Shown: positions 1 to 8,232 of the stretch, piece by piece | How positions within the stretch are numbered: position 1 is the stretch's first letter | Layout of the letters: each line of letters begins with the position of its first letter | Notes under the pieces: generated by a model | Databases searched by the model: none | What the model saw: only the letters and a program-made list of their open reading frames with translations | What the model was told of the DNA's origin: nothing | Made by a program: the position numbers and the translations under genes | Assembly (NCBI RefSeq): GCF_014648355.1 | Contig: NZ_BMQY01000004.1 | Span: 173,924 to 237,923 of the forward strand | Reading direction: 5' to 3' | Length of the DNA stretch: 64,000 nucleotides | Source: Couchioplanes azureus | GTDB lineage: Bacteria; Actinomycetota; Actinomycetes; Mycobacteriales; Micromonosporaceae

Positions 1-987
1 CGCCAGCGTGGCGGCGGCCTGGCGCAGGGCCCGCTCGCGGTGGTTGGCCCGGCGCTGGTCGGTCAGCAGGCCGCCGACCCGGGCCATGACCAGCAGCACC
101 AGCGCCGCGGAGCCGGCCGCGATGACCGGCGCGTCGACGACCCCGCCGGTGAGGTGCTCGGTGAGCAGGACGCCCGGCGCGATGAGCACCGCCGCGGTGA
201 GCAGGGCGAGGCGCCGCCAGCGCGCGGTGACCGGGGCGGTGTCGGCCGGGGTGGCGTCCGTGCTGAGCCAGGTCATGGACGGGTGCATCGCGGCGAGGCC
301 CATGGCGGCGTAGAAGACGACCCAGCCGAGGTCGATCGGGCCGCCGACGTTCCAGGCGTGGTCCAGGCGGGCGAGGCCGTAGACCACGTCCGAGACGAGC
401 ACGCCGACCACGCCGGCGCACAGCATGCCGACGGCGGCGGGCTTGCGGCCCGGAACGCTGAGCAGGCGCAGCATCATCGCGAGGGCGAGGACGTCGCCCA
501 GCGGGTATGCGACGGAGATCGCCTTCTCCACCAGTGTCAGATCGGTGGCGCGGGTGTACGGCGCGATCAGCCAGATCCAGCACAGCAGGCCGAGGCTGAC
601 CGTGGGCACGAGCCCGTCGAGCAGCGCGGCCCGGTTGCGGTCGCCGGAGCGGGCCCGTACGAACAGCACCAGCCCGGCGGCGAGCAGCGGGTAGACCAGG
701 ATGTACAGCAGGTCGGACACGACCGAGGCCCACGCCGTACGGCCGGTCGTGAGCCCGACGAAGCCGAAGGTGTCCCCGGCGCTGAAGAACAGCAGCGCGG
801 TGGCGAGCAGGTACCACGGCGAGCGGCGCTCGGGCCGGTGGATGCGGACACCCAGCAGGATGCAGGCCACGCCGGACAGGCCGATCGCGGCCCAGGAGTA
901 CGTGTGTGACTCCGGCCACGCGTAGAAGATCGCGACGAGGAGGGTGAACCACGCGACGATGCATCCGCGAGCGAATCGCGTCGTCAT
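1..987 (-). CDS. Multi-pass membrane sensor protein, N-terminal part (cut by window edge)
   Basis: Open reading frame running off the window after 329 codons. It starts at an ATG (MTTRFARGCIVAWF) and encodes about eight to nine hydrophobic segments, ending in a basic stretch (LTDQRRANHRERALRQAAA) that looks like the linker to a cytoplasmic domain. This architecture is common at the N-terminus of actinomycete GGDEF/EAL or histidine kinase proteins, but no catalytic domain is visible here, so the output domain is inference. It is divergent from the exonuclease gene to its right. Confidence 0.7.
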   Translation of the reverse strand, partial: MTTRFARGCIVAWFTLLVAIFYAWPESHTYSWAAIGLSGVACILLGVRIHRPERRSPWYLLATALLFFSAGDTFGFVGLTTGRTAWASVVSDLLYILVYPLLAAGLVLFVRARSGDRNRAALLDGLVPTVSLGLLCWIWLIAPYTRATDLTLVEKAISVAYPLGDVLALAMMLRLLSVPGRKPAAVGMLCAGVVGVLVSDVVYGLARLDHAWNVGGPIDLGWVVFYAAMGLAAMHPSMTWLSTDATPADTAPVTARWRRLALLTAAVLIAPGVLLTEHLTGGVVDAPVIAAGSAALVLLVMARVGGLLTDQRRANHRERALRQAAATLA

Positions 988-1307
988 GCGGGCTCCGTTC
1001 CGGCCGGTCGGGGGGTCGACCCCTTCTCCATCGGCGCGGGGGCGGAGTTTCTGACCCGGTTCGGCGTTCGCAACCGGAATACGCCCCGCCCGGGCCGCGC
1101 GACGCCCGGACGGACGTCCCGGGTCCGGCGACGTCTCGCCGGACCCGGGACGCGGCGGGGTCGGCGCAGGCCGTTGCGCCGCGCGACCGGCACCGCCCGA
1201 TCGGGGCCGGTGGGGATCACCCCTGCAAGCACCGTGCCGCACCGATGTGACATCCGGGTGAACGTCGTGTCTCCCGGCGGGTGGAGGGCGGCACTAGGGT
1301 CGGTGCC
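988..1307. other. Divergent intergenic region with a strong hairpin
   Basis: No convincing gene lies between the two divergent start codons. The only structure seen is an inverted repeat at 1115-1130 / 1137-1152: 16 perfect base pairs around a 6-nt loop. No T-run follows it on either strand. Confidence 0.6.
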
Positions 1308-2240
1308 GTGACCGAACGACCTCTGCTGGCCGTGGACGCCCCGAGTCTGTACTTCCGGGCCTTCCACGGCATCCCCGAGTCGGCCGCCCGGACCGGCGCG
1401 GGGGAGCCGGTGAACGCCATCCGCGGCTTCCTGGACATGCTCGCGCAGCTGATCCGCACCCGCCGCCCGGGTCGCGTGGTGTGCGCGCTCGACGCCGACT
1501 GGCGCCCGGCGTGGCGGGTGGCGCTGGTGCCCTCGTACAAGCGGCACCGCGTCGCGCACGGCGACGTGGAGGAGGTCCCGGCCGCGCTGGAGAAGCAGAT
1601 CCCGGTGCTGTTGCAGGTGCTCGAGGCGGTCGGCATCCCGGCCTTCGGGGTCGCCGGCTACGAGGCCGACGACGTGCTCGGCACGCTGGCCGCCACCCAG
1701 CCGGCCCCGGTCGAGGTGGTCTCGGGCGACCGCGACCTGTTCCAGCTCGTCGACGACGCCCGCGGCACCCGCCTGCTCTACTGCGGCCGCGGCGTGGCCA
1801 AGCTCGAGGACAGCGACGACGCGGCGGTCCAGGCCAAGTACGGCGTCCCGCCCCGCTGGTACGCGGACTTCGCGGCGATGCGCGGCGACCCGAGCGACGG
1901 CCTGCCGGGCGTGCCGGGGGTGGGGGAGAAGACGGCGGCCCGGCTCATCGCCCGCTACGGCGGCGTCGAGCAGATCGTCGCGGCGCTGGACGACCCGGCG
2001 TCGGGCTTCGCCCCGGGGGTGCGGACCAAGCTGCTGGCCGCGCAGGACTACCTGGCGGCGGCGCTGCCGGTGTGCCGGGTCGCGCGCGACGTGCCGCTGC
2101 CGCCCTTCGACGCCACGCTGCCCCGGGCGCCGAAGGACGCGGACGCTCTGTTGGCGCTCGCCGAACGGTGGAACCTCGCCGGCTCGGCCCGTCGCCTGGT
2201 GGACGCCCTCGGCGTGACGGCGGAACCTAACGGCCGTTAA
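1308..2240 (+). CDS. 5'-3' exonuclease, PolI N-terminal-like (FEN family)
   Basis: A 310-aa stand-alone relative of the 5'-nuclease domain of DNA polymerase I, a structure-specific metal-dependent nuclease used in repair and Okazaki fragment processing. Visible motifs are the N-terminal LLAVDAPSLYFRAFHG with its metal-binding Asp, VPSYKRHR, GYEADDVLGTLA, VVSGDRDLFQLVDD, and the helix-3-turn-helix DNA-binding motif PGVPGVGEKTAARLIARYGG. The GTG at 1308 is chosen because the conserved domain begins three residues later; an upstream GTG at 1281 would add nine atypical residues. Actinomycetes often carry this paralog besides PolA. Confidence 0.92.
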   Translation: MTERPLLAVDAPSLYFRAFHGIPESAARTGAGEPVNAIRGFLDMLAQLIRTRRPGRVVCALDADWRPAWRVALVPSYKRHRVAHGDVEEVPAALEKQIPVLLQVLEAVGIPAFGVAGYEADDVLGTLAATQPAPVEVVSGDRDLFQLVDDARGTRLLYCGRGVAKLEDSDDAAVQAKYGVPPRWYADFAAMRGDPSDGLPGVPGVGEKTAARLIARYGGVEQIVAALDDPASGFAPGVRTKLLAAQDYLAAALPVCRVARDVPLPPFDATLPRAPKDADALLALAERWNLAGSARRLVDALGVTAEPNGR

Positions 2241-2250
2241 GCTTGCGGGC

Positions 2251-3393
2251 GTGACGGTCGAGCGGATCCTTCCCACCGAAGAGGCGTACGAGTTGCTGGG
2301 GCTCACCCGGGAGATCGCGGAGGGCGAGCTCGCCCCGCAGGTCGCCCGCTACGAGCAGCAGGGTGAGTTTCCCCGCGACATCCTGCGGACCATCGGCCGG
2401 TCCGGCCTGCTCGGCCTGCCCTACCCCGAGGCCGACGGCGGCGGTGGCCAGCCCTACGAGGTGTACCTGCAGGTCCTGGAGATCCTGGCGTCGTCCTGGG
2501 TGGCCATCGCCGAGGCGGTCAGCGTGCACACCCTGTCGTGCTTCCCGGTGGCCGCGTTCGGCACCGAACGGCAGCGCAAGTCGCTGCCCGAGATGCTCGG
2601 CGGCGAGCTGCTGGGGGCGTACTGCCTGTCCGAGCCGCAGGGTGGCAGCGACGCGGCGGCCCTGGCCACCCGGGCCGTGCGCGAGGGCGACGAGTACGTG
2701 GTGACCGGCACCAAGGCGTGGATCACCCACGGTGGCCGCGCCGACTTCTACAACATCTTCTGCCGCACCGGCGGGCCCGGCCCCGGCGGCATCTCCTGCC
2801 TGCTCGCGGACGCGGCCACCGAGGGGCTGCTGCCGCAGGCCCCGGAGCGGCTGATGGGCCTGCGCTCGTCGGCCCCGGCGCAGATCGTGCTCGACGGTGC
2901 CCGGGTGCCGGCCGACCGCCTGGTGGGCGAGGAGGGTGGCGGCTTCCGGATCGCCATGCAGGCGCTGGACGCGGGCCGCCTCGGCATCGCCGCGTGCGCG
3001 GTGGGCCTCGCCCAGGCCGCCGTCGACTACGCGGCCGCGTACGCGAAGGAACGCACCCAGTTCGGCAAGCCGATCGCCTCCTTCCAGGGTCTGGGTTTCC
3101 TGCTGGCCGACATGGCCACCCAGGTCTCGGCGGCGCGGGCGCTGATGCTGGCGGCGGCGCGGCTCAAGGACGCCGGCCGGCCGTTCTCCGCGGAGGCCGC
3201 CAAGGCGAAGCTCTTCGCGACCGACGTCGCGATGAAGGTGACCACGGACGCGGTCCAGGTGCTGGGCGGGTCGGGCTACGTGAGCGACCACCCGGCCGAG
3301 CGGTGGTTCCGCGAGGCGAAGGTGCTGCAGATCGTGGAGGGCACCAACCAGATCCAGCGGCTGGTGATCTCGCGCTCGCTGACCCGCGGCTGA
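2251..3393 (+). CDS. Acyl-CoA dehydrogenase
   Basis: A 380-aa FAD-dependent acyl-CoA dehydrogenase of normal family length, catalysing alpha,beta-desaturation of an acyl-CoA thioester. Features include the substrate/FAD loop AYCLSEPQGGSDAAA, the middle-domain VTGTKAWITHGG, the C-terminal helical domain with ERTQFGKPIASFQ, and the likely catalytic base Glu363 in IVEGTNQIQRL. It starts at a GTG 11 bp after the exonuclease stop. An Lrp/AsnC regulator follows and may control it. The exact substrate cannot be read; short or branched chain is likely. Confidence 0.93.
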   Translation: MTVERILPTEEAYELLGLTREIAEGELAPQVARYEQQGEFPRDILRTIGRSGLLGLPYPEADGGGGQPYEVYLQVLEILASSWVAIAEAVSVHTLSCFPVAAFGTERQRKSLPEMLGGELLGAYCLSEPQGGSDAAALATRAVREGDEYVVTGTKAWITHGGRADFYNIFCRTGGPGPGGISCLLADAATEGLLPQAPERLMGLRSSAPAQIVLDGARVPADRLVGEEGGGFRIAMQALDAGRLGIAACAVGLAQAAVDYAAAYAKERTQFGKPIASFQGLGFLLADMATQVSAARALMLAAARLKDAGRPFSAEAAKAKLFATDVAMKVTTDAVQVLGGSGYVSDHPAERWFREAKVLQIVEGTNQIQRLVISRSLTRG

Positions 3394-3484
3394 GCCGCCC
3401 GTCTCGTGTGGACTTTGCGCAGGCCGGGTGCGGTGTGCGGGAATGGGTGCGGGGCGGCCCGGCTTCGACCGGTATCGTGACGCG

Positions 3485-3931
3485 GTGGAAGAGATCGACC
3501 GGGCGATCGTGGCCGCCCTCACCGCCGACGGCCGGCTGTCCTACACGGTGCTCGCCGAGCGGGTCGGGTTGAGCGTGTCGGCCGTGCACCAGCGGGTCCG
3601 CCGCCTCGAGCAGCGCGGTGTCATCAACGGCTACACCGCCGTGGTCTCGTACGAGGCCCTGGACCTGCCGCTGACCGCCTTCGTGGCGATCCGCCCGTTC
3701 GACCCGTCGCAGCCGGACGACGCGCCGGAGCGGCTGCGCCACCTCGCGGAGATCGACTCCTGCTACTCGGTGGCGGGGGAGGACTTCTACCTCCTGCTCG
3801 TGCGGGTGGCCAGCCCGGCGGACCTGGAACGGCTCCTGCAGGAGATCCGTACGGCCGCGAACGTCACGACGCGCACGACGGTGGTGCTGAGCACCCCGTA
3901 CGAGAACCGCCCGCCGCGCATCGCCGACTGA
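3485..3931 (+). CDS. Lrp/AsnC family transcriptional regulator
   Basis: A 148-aa protein with an N-terminal winged helix (IDRAIVAALTADGRLSY, then LAERVGLSVSAVHQRVRRLE) and a C-terminal RAM ligand-binding domain ending near TTRTTVVLSTPYENR. The GTG at 3485 (VEEIDRAI) gives the usual family length; an in-frame ATG lies 42 bp upstream but adds atypical sequence. Lrp-type regulators respond to amino acids or related metabolites. The adjacent acyl-CoA dehydrogenase is the obvious candidate target, but this is inference. Confidence 0.9.
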   Translation: MEEIDRAIVAALTADGRLSYTVLAERVGLSVSAVHQRVRRLEQRGVINGYTAVVSYEALDLPLTAFVAIRPFDPSQPDDAPERLRHLAEIDSCYSVAGEDFYLLLVRVASPADLERLLQEIRTAANVTTRTTVVLSTPYENRPPRIAD

Positions 3932-3986
3932 CTAGCCTCCTGGGACGCGCCAGGCGCGACATCGGACGGACGCTCGCACGGCTGCT

Positions 3987-4022
3987 TCCTAGGATGCCGT
4001 AGAGGTGGTGCGCCCGGTCACG
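3987..4022 (+). promoter_or_regulatory. Shared upstream element, copy 1 (before the ABC operon)
   Basis: TCCTAGGATGCCGTAG and the 20 bases after it match a sequence at 7845-7880 at about 28 of 36 positions. TAGGAT (3990-3995) fits an actinobacterial -10 (TANNNT). The element sits about 95 bp before the exporter start. Confidence 0.4.
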
Positions 4023-4081
4023 GAAAGCGATTTGCCCCCGGAAGCGCCAGCGGACAGGATTGACGCCGATCGACTTCGGGG

Positions 4082-5848
4082 GTGTCGGTGTTCGCTGCTC
4101 GGATGCGGCTGCTACGTCTGTTGACCCGGGGCGGCGCCGGCCTCGCCGTCCTGCTCGTCCTTCTCCAGCTGGTCCGCGCCGCCCTGCCGGTGGCGCTCGC
4201 GCTGGCCGCCGGCCGCCTCGTGGCCGTCCTGGTCGCCGCGAGCACCGGGGAAGAGGCGGCCGGCGCCGCCATCCTGGTCGCCGCGGCGTTCCTCGCCGAC
4301 CAGGTCGTCTGGCTCCTGATCGACCCGGTCCGCGCGTTGCTCGCCCGGCGCGTCGACGGCGACCTGCGGGCCCGCGTGCGCCTGCTGGCGGCCTCCGTGT
4401 CCCGCCTGGACGTGCTCGAGAGCGCGGCGTTCCAGGACCGGGTCAGCCGTGCCGTGGACTCCGGCACCGGCGTGGCCCGCGACCGGTCGGTGGGCAACGC
4501 CGCGGTGGGACAGCTGGAGCTGACCGTACGGATGCTCAGCGCGGCCGCGGCGGCGGCGTTGCTGGCGACCTTCTCGGTGCCGCTCGCGGCGGGGCTGCTC
4601 GCCGTGGCCCTGACGGTCCGGGCGTTCGTCCGCCGGCAGTGGATGCGGATCATCGACAAGCTGGACGCCGACACGGCCGGGCAGCGCTACGAGTTCTACC
4701 TGGCCTCCCAGGCGGTGGTCGGCGCGGCCAAGGACGTGCGGCTCTACGGGCTCACCGACTGGTTCGCGGGCCGGTTCCGGGCGGCGGCCGCCCGGACGTA
4801 CGGGCCGGTCTGGCGCGAGCTGCTGGGCGTGCTCAGCCGGCAGTGGTGGGCGACGGGCCTGCTGCTGGTGGCGGGCGCGGCGGCGCTGGGCGTGCCGGCC
4901 GTCGCGGTGCTGTCCGGCGACGCGCGGCCCGGTCAGCTCGTCACCGCGGTCCTCGCCGGTCTCGCCGTCCTGGGCATCAGCACGATGGGCCAGGAGGCGT
5001 ACGACATCGAGTACGGGCTGCGCGGGCTGGCCGCCGCCGACGAGCTGACCGCCCGGTACGCCGCGGAGCCGGCACCCCGACGGGTCGCGGCCGCCTCGCG
5101 GGCTCCGGCCGTACGGTTCGACGACGTCGTGTTCTCGTACCCGGGATCCGACCGACGCGTCCTCGACGGCCTCAGCCTGACCCTGCGCCCGGGGGAGATC
5201 GTCGCCGTGGTCGGGGAGAACGGCGCCGGCGAGACCACCTTCGTGAAGCTGCTGGCGGGCCTCTACCGGCCGGATTCCGGTCGGATCACCGTGGACGGCG
5301 CCGACCCGCACGCCCGGCGGGCGCCGGTCACCGTGCTCTTCCAGGACTTCCTGCGCTATCCCTCGACCCTGCGCGACAACGTCACCTCGGCCGCGCCGGA
5401 GCGCGGTGCGGACGACGACGCGGTCCGCGACGCGCTGCGGCGCGCCGGCGCGACCGGCCTGCCCGAGGATCTCGGCACTCTGCTCTGGCGGGAGGGCACC
5501 GGCGGCACCGAGCTGTCCGGCGGCCAGTGGCAGCGGGTGGCGCTGGCCCGTGCGCTGTACGCCGTCGACGCCGGGCGCCGCCTGCTGGTGCTCGACGAGC
5601 CCACCGCCAGCCTGGACGTGCGGGCCGAGGCGCAGTTCCACGAGCAGGTGATCTCGCGGGTACGGGACACGACGACCGTCCTGATCTCGCATCGGCTGTC
5701 CACGGTGCGCTACGCCGACCGGATCCTGCTGTTCCGGGACGGCCGGGTGGCCGAGGACGGCACCCACGACGAGCTGCTGGCGGCCGGCGGCGGCTACGCC
5801 ACGTTCTTCACCACCCAGGCGGCCGCCTTCGGCGAGGAGGCGGCATGA
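4082..5848 (+). CDS. ABC exporter half-transporter with degenerate Walker A
   Basis: A 588-aa protein with an N-terminal six-helix permease domain and a C-terminal ATPase. The Walker A motif reads GENGAGET: codon 384 (5231-5233) is GAG, so the catalytic lysine is replaced by glutamate. The signature TELSGGQWQR, Walker B LLVLDEPTAS and H-loop LISHRLST are intact. It overlaps the partner gene by ATGA, so the two very likely form a heterodimer. GTG at 4082 is chosen; later in-frame starts are possible. The substrate is unknown, probably a peptide or lipid. Confidence 0.9.
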   Translation: MSVFAARMRLLRLLTRGGAGLAVLLVLLQLVRAALPVALALAAGRLVAVLVAASTGEEAAGAAILVAAAFLADQVVWLLIDPVRALLARRVDGDLRARVRLLAASVSRLDVLESAAFQDRVSRAVDSGTGVARDRSVGNAAVGQLELTVRMLSAAAAAALLATFSVPLAAGLLAVALTVRAFVRRQWMRIIDKLDADTAGQRYEFYLASQAVVGAAKDVRLYGLTDWFAGRFRAAAARTYGPVWRELLGVLSRQWWATGLLLVAGAAALGVPAVAVLSGDARPGQLVTAVLAGLAVLGISTMGQEAYDIEYGLRGLAAADELTARYAAEPAPRRVAAASRAPAVRFDDVVFSYPGSDRRVLDGLSLTLRPGEIVAVVGENGAGETTFVKLLAGLYRPDSGRITVDGADPHARRAPVTVLFQDFLRYPSTLRDNVTSAAPERGADDDAVRDALRRAGATGLPEDLGTLLWREGTGGTELSGGQWQRVALARALYAVDAGRRLLVLDEPTASLDVRAEAQFHEQVISRVRDTTTVLISHRLSTVRYADRILLFRDGRVAEDGTHDELLAAGGGYATFFTTQAAAFGEEAA

Positions 5849-7617
5849 GCGACTGGTTCCGGTTGCTCGCGGACATGGTCCGGCTCACCCTGCGGGCCGG
5901 GCGGCGGCCCGCGCTGCTGCTCGCCCTGGTCACCGTCGCGCAGGCCGGCGTCATCGCCGGGATCGGCCTGAGCCAGCGCAAGCTCGTCGACGACAGCACG
6001 GCCGGCCGTGGTGCCGGTGTCGCGGTGGCGGTCCTGCTCGGTGCGGCGGCGTACGCGGTCTCGGCGACCGCCGGCCGGGTGCGCGGCAACCTGCAGGTCT
6101 TCCTGGTCGGCCGGGTACGGGGCATGCAGAACGAGCGGACCCAGCGCCTGGTCTCCTCGGTACCCACGCTCACCCACCTCGAGCACGCACCCTTCGTCGA
6201 CCGCTGGGACCGCCTGTTCCAGAGCTCCCAGGCGCTGGCGGCGATGCCGTGGTCGGCGCTGAACGCGGTGGTGGCCGCGGCCGGACTGGCGGTCACGGTG
6301 GGGCTGCTGGTCTCGGTGAGCCCGTACCTCTGCCTGCTCGCTCTCCTCGGGGTGCCGCTCTATGCGGCGGCTCGCCGCGCGGACCGGCTGCTGCGGGACG
6401 CCCGGGACGCCGGGACCGAGGAGCTGCGCCTGCACCACCGGCTGCACGACATGTGTGTGGAGCCGGAGTCGGCCAAGGAGCTGCTGCTGACCTGTGACGG
6501 CGCGCGGTGGAGCCGGCGGGCCGGCGAGCTGTGGGAGGCCGCCGCGGGGCGCGAGGCGGCGGCCCGGCTGCGCGGTGCGGCCGGGCAGGCCGGCGCGTGG
6601 GTGCTGTACGCCGCCGGGTTCGCGGCCGCGCTGGTGCTGGTCGCCGGTGAGATCCGGGCCGGCCGGACGAGCGTGGGCGCCGCCGTCCTGGTCGTGTCCC
6701 TGGCCACCCAGCTGCAGGGCCAGTTGCGCATGGTCCTGGAGAGTCTGACGGAGGCGGCCGAGGCCGGGCAGGTCGTGTCGCACTACTGGTGGCTGAGGCG
6801 CTACGCGGCCGCGGCCGCGCGGCCGGGCGCGCCGGTGCCGGTCGTGCTGCGCGACGGCATCACGCTGTCCGGCGTGAGCTTCCGGTACCCCGGGGCCGCG
6901 GCGGACGTCCTGCACGACGTCGACGTGCACCTGCCGGCGGGTGGCACGGTGGCGGTCGTCGGGGCCAACGGCGCCGGCAAGTCCACGCTGATCAAGCTGC
7001 TGACCGGCATGTACGAGCCGAGCGCCGGACGGATCACGGTGGACGGGGTGCCGCTGCCCGAGTTGAGCGCCGCCGGCTGGCGGGCCCGGCTCGCCGGGGT
7101 CTTCCAGGACTTCGCCCGGCTGCGGCTGCGGGTGGGGGAGACGGTCGGGGTGGGCAACGTCCGCTTCGTGCGCGACCGCGTCGCGGTGCGTGCGGCGATC
7201 GACCGGGCGGGCGCGCCGGTGCTGCAGGGCCTCGGCACCCGGCTCGGCGCCGCGTTCGGCGGGGTGGAGCCGTCGCTCGGGCAGTGGCAGCGGCTGGCCC
7301 TTGCCCGCTCGTTGATGCGGGAGGTGAGCGGTGACCGGGCGCCGGTCTGCGTCGTGCTCGACGAGCCCACGGCGGCGCTGGATCCGCTGGCCGAGCACGA
7401 GCTGTTCCGGCACTTCGTCGACCAGCTGGGCCGGGCCCGGCGCGCCGGCGCGGTCACCGTCGTGGTCTCGCACCGCTTCACCACCGTACGGATGGCCGAC
7501 CGGATCGTGGTCCTCGACGGCGGCCGCGTGGTGGAGCAGGGCAGCCATGCGGAGCTGATGGCGGCCGGAGGCGGTTACGCCGAGCTGTACCGGCTGCAGG
7601 AGCGTGCCTACCGTTGA
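5845..7617 (+). CDS. ABC exporter half-transporter with degenerate signature motif
   Basis: A 590-aa permease-ATPase fusion. Walker A is canonical (GANGAGKST, Lys379), as are Walker B (VVLDEPTAA) and the H-loop (VVSHRFTT). The signature, normally LSGGQ, is PSLGQ at residues 476-480. Together with the Glu384 Walker A of the upstream partner this places both defects in the same composite nucleotide site. The start ATG overlaps the upstream stop; the reading frame is open further upstream but that is a shadow of the first gene. Confidence 0.9.
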   Translation: MSDWFRLLADMVRLTLRAGRRPALLLALVTVAQAGVIAGIGLSQRKLVDDSTAGRGAGVAVAVLLGAAAYAVSATAGRVRGNLQVFLVGRVRGMQNERTQRLVSSVPTLTHLEHAPFVDRWDRLFQSSQALAAMPWSALNAVVAAAGLAVTVGLLVSVSPYLCLLALLGVPLYAAARRADRLLRDARDAGTEELRLHHRLHDMCVEPESAKELLLTCDGARWSRRAGELWEAAAGREAAARLRGAAGQAGAWVLYAAGFAAALVLVAGEIRAGRTSVGAAVLVVSLATQLQGQLRMVLESLTEAAEAGQVVSHYWWLRRYAAAAARPGAPVPVVLRDGITLSGVSFRYPGAAADVLHDVDVHLPAGGTVAVVGANGAGKSTLIKLLTGMYEPSAGRITVDGVPLPELSAAGWRARLAGVFQDFARLRLRVGETVGVGNVRFVRDRVAVRAAIDRAGAPVLQGLGTRLGAAFGGVEPSLGQWQRLALARSLMREVSGDRAPVCVVLDEPTAALDPLAEHELFRHFVDQLGRARRAGAVTVVVSHRFTTVRMADRIVVLDGGRVVEQGSHAELMAAGGGYAELYRLQERAYR

Positions 7618-7639
7618 GGACGGGGCCTAGCCTGGACCC

Positions 7640-7819
7640 ATGGACAAGCGCGAGCAGGAGACGAAGCCGGGTCCGGAGCAGGAGCAGGACTTCCGGCACT
7701 TGCCGCCGCGGATCACTCCGGAGGAGATGGTCCCGGTGCAGCCGGTCGTGCAGGCGGTGCACGACCCGATGAACGGCGACATCGACGACTGGCACGTCCG
7801 GCAGGGCTGGGCGATCTGA
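7640..7819 (+). CDS. Small hypothetical protein (59 aa)
   Basis: An ATG-initiated 59-codon frame 22 bp after the exporter stop. It is rich in Glu/Gln at the start (MDKREQETKPGPEQEQD) and ends in a proline/aspartate-rich tail (DDWHVRQGWAI). No signal peptide or membrane segment is present. The position directly behind the ABC genes and the non-random composition favour a real gene. No function is recognised. Confidence 0.55.
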   Translation: MDKREQETKPGPEQEQDFRHLPPRITPEEMVPVQPVVQAVHDPMNGDIDDWHVRQGWAI

Positions 7820-7844
7820 CGCCGCCTTCTCTTATATCTCAGGA

Positions 7845-7880
7845 TCCTAGGATGCCTTAGGCGGTGTGCACCGGCTCACG
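7845..7880 (+). promoter_or_regulatory. Shared upstream element, copy 2 (before csbD-like gene)
   Basis: Second copy of the element at 3987-4022. Its first part contains the 10-bp palindrome ATCCTAGGAT. It lies about 125 bp before the CsbD start. TAGGAT (7848-7853) is a possible -10 box. Confidence 0.4.
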
Positions 7881-7971
7881 CCCCGTCGCCTCGGGTTTCA
7901 CACACGAGCCCTTCGGGCACTGAACTCACCAGCAAGAACAAAAACAAGTTCGAGCTGGTGAGAGGTTGACG

Positions 7972-8163
7972 ATGAGCTTCACTGACAAGGTCAAGAACAA
8001 GGCCGAAGAGCTGACCGGTAAGGCGAAGCAGGGCATCGGCGACGCGACGGACAACGAGCGGCTCATCGCCGAGGGGCAGGCGCAGGAGACGGCCGCACAC
8101 GCCAAGCAGGCGGGCGAGCACGTGAAGGACGCCGGCCGGGACGTGCGGGACGCGTTCAGCTGA
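7972..8163 (+). CDS. CsbD family stress protein
   Basis: A 63-aa hydrophilic protein of the CsbD family (MSFTDKVKNKAEELTGKAKQ), small predicted helical proteins typically induced by general stress. The ATG at 7972 follows an AGAGG ribosome-binding site by six bases; an in-frame TTG two codons upstream is less likely. It is monocistronic and ends at a very strong terminator. The biochemical role of the family is not established. Confidence 0.88.
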   Translation: MSFTDKVKNKAEELTGKAKQGIGDATDNERLIAEGQAQETAAHAKQAGEHVKDAGRDVRDAFS

Positions 8164-8181
8164 GCCGCCTGGACAGACAGC

Positions 8182-8220
8182 GAGAAAGGGCCCCGGGAGC
8201 TGCTCCCGGGGCCCTTTCTC
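8182..8220. terminator. Bidirectional terminator between csbD-like gene and kamA
   Basis: A perfect 19-bp palindrome (arms 8182-8200 and 8202-8220, one central base). The outer arms carry AAA and TTT, so it can terminate both convergent genes. Confidence 0.9.
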
Positions 8221-8232
8221 ACGCGGCTCGTG

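Noticed and set aside
4060-7617. One continuous 1185-codon frame over both ABC genes
   Set aside because: The first part is an Arg/Gly-rich shadow of the upstream ABC gene; the real second gene starts at 5845 with an ATGA overlap.
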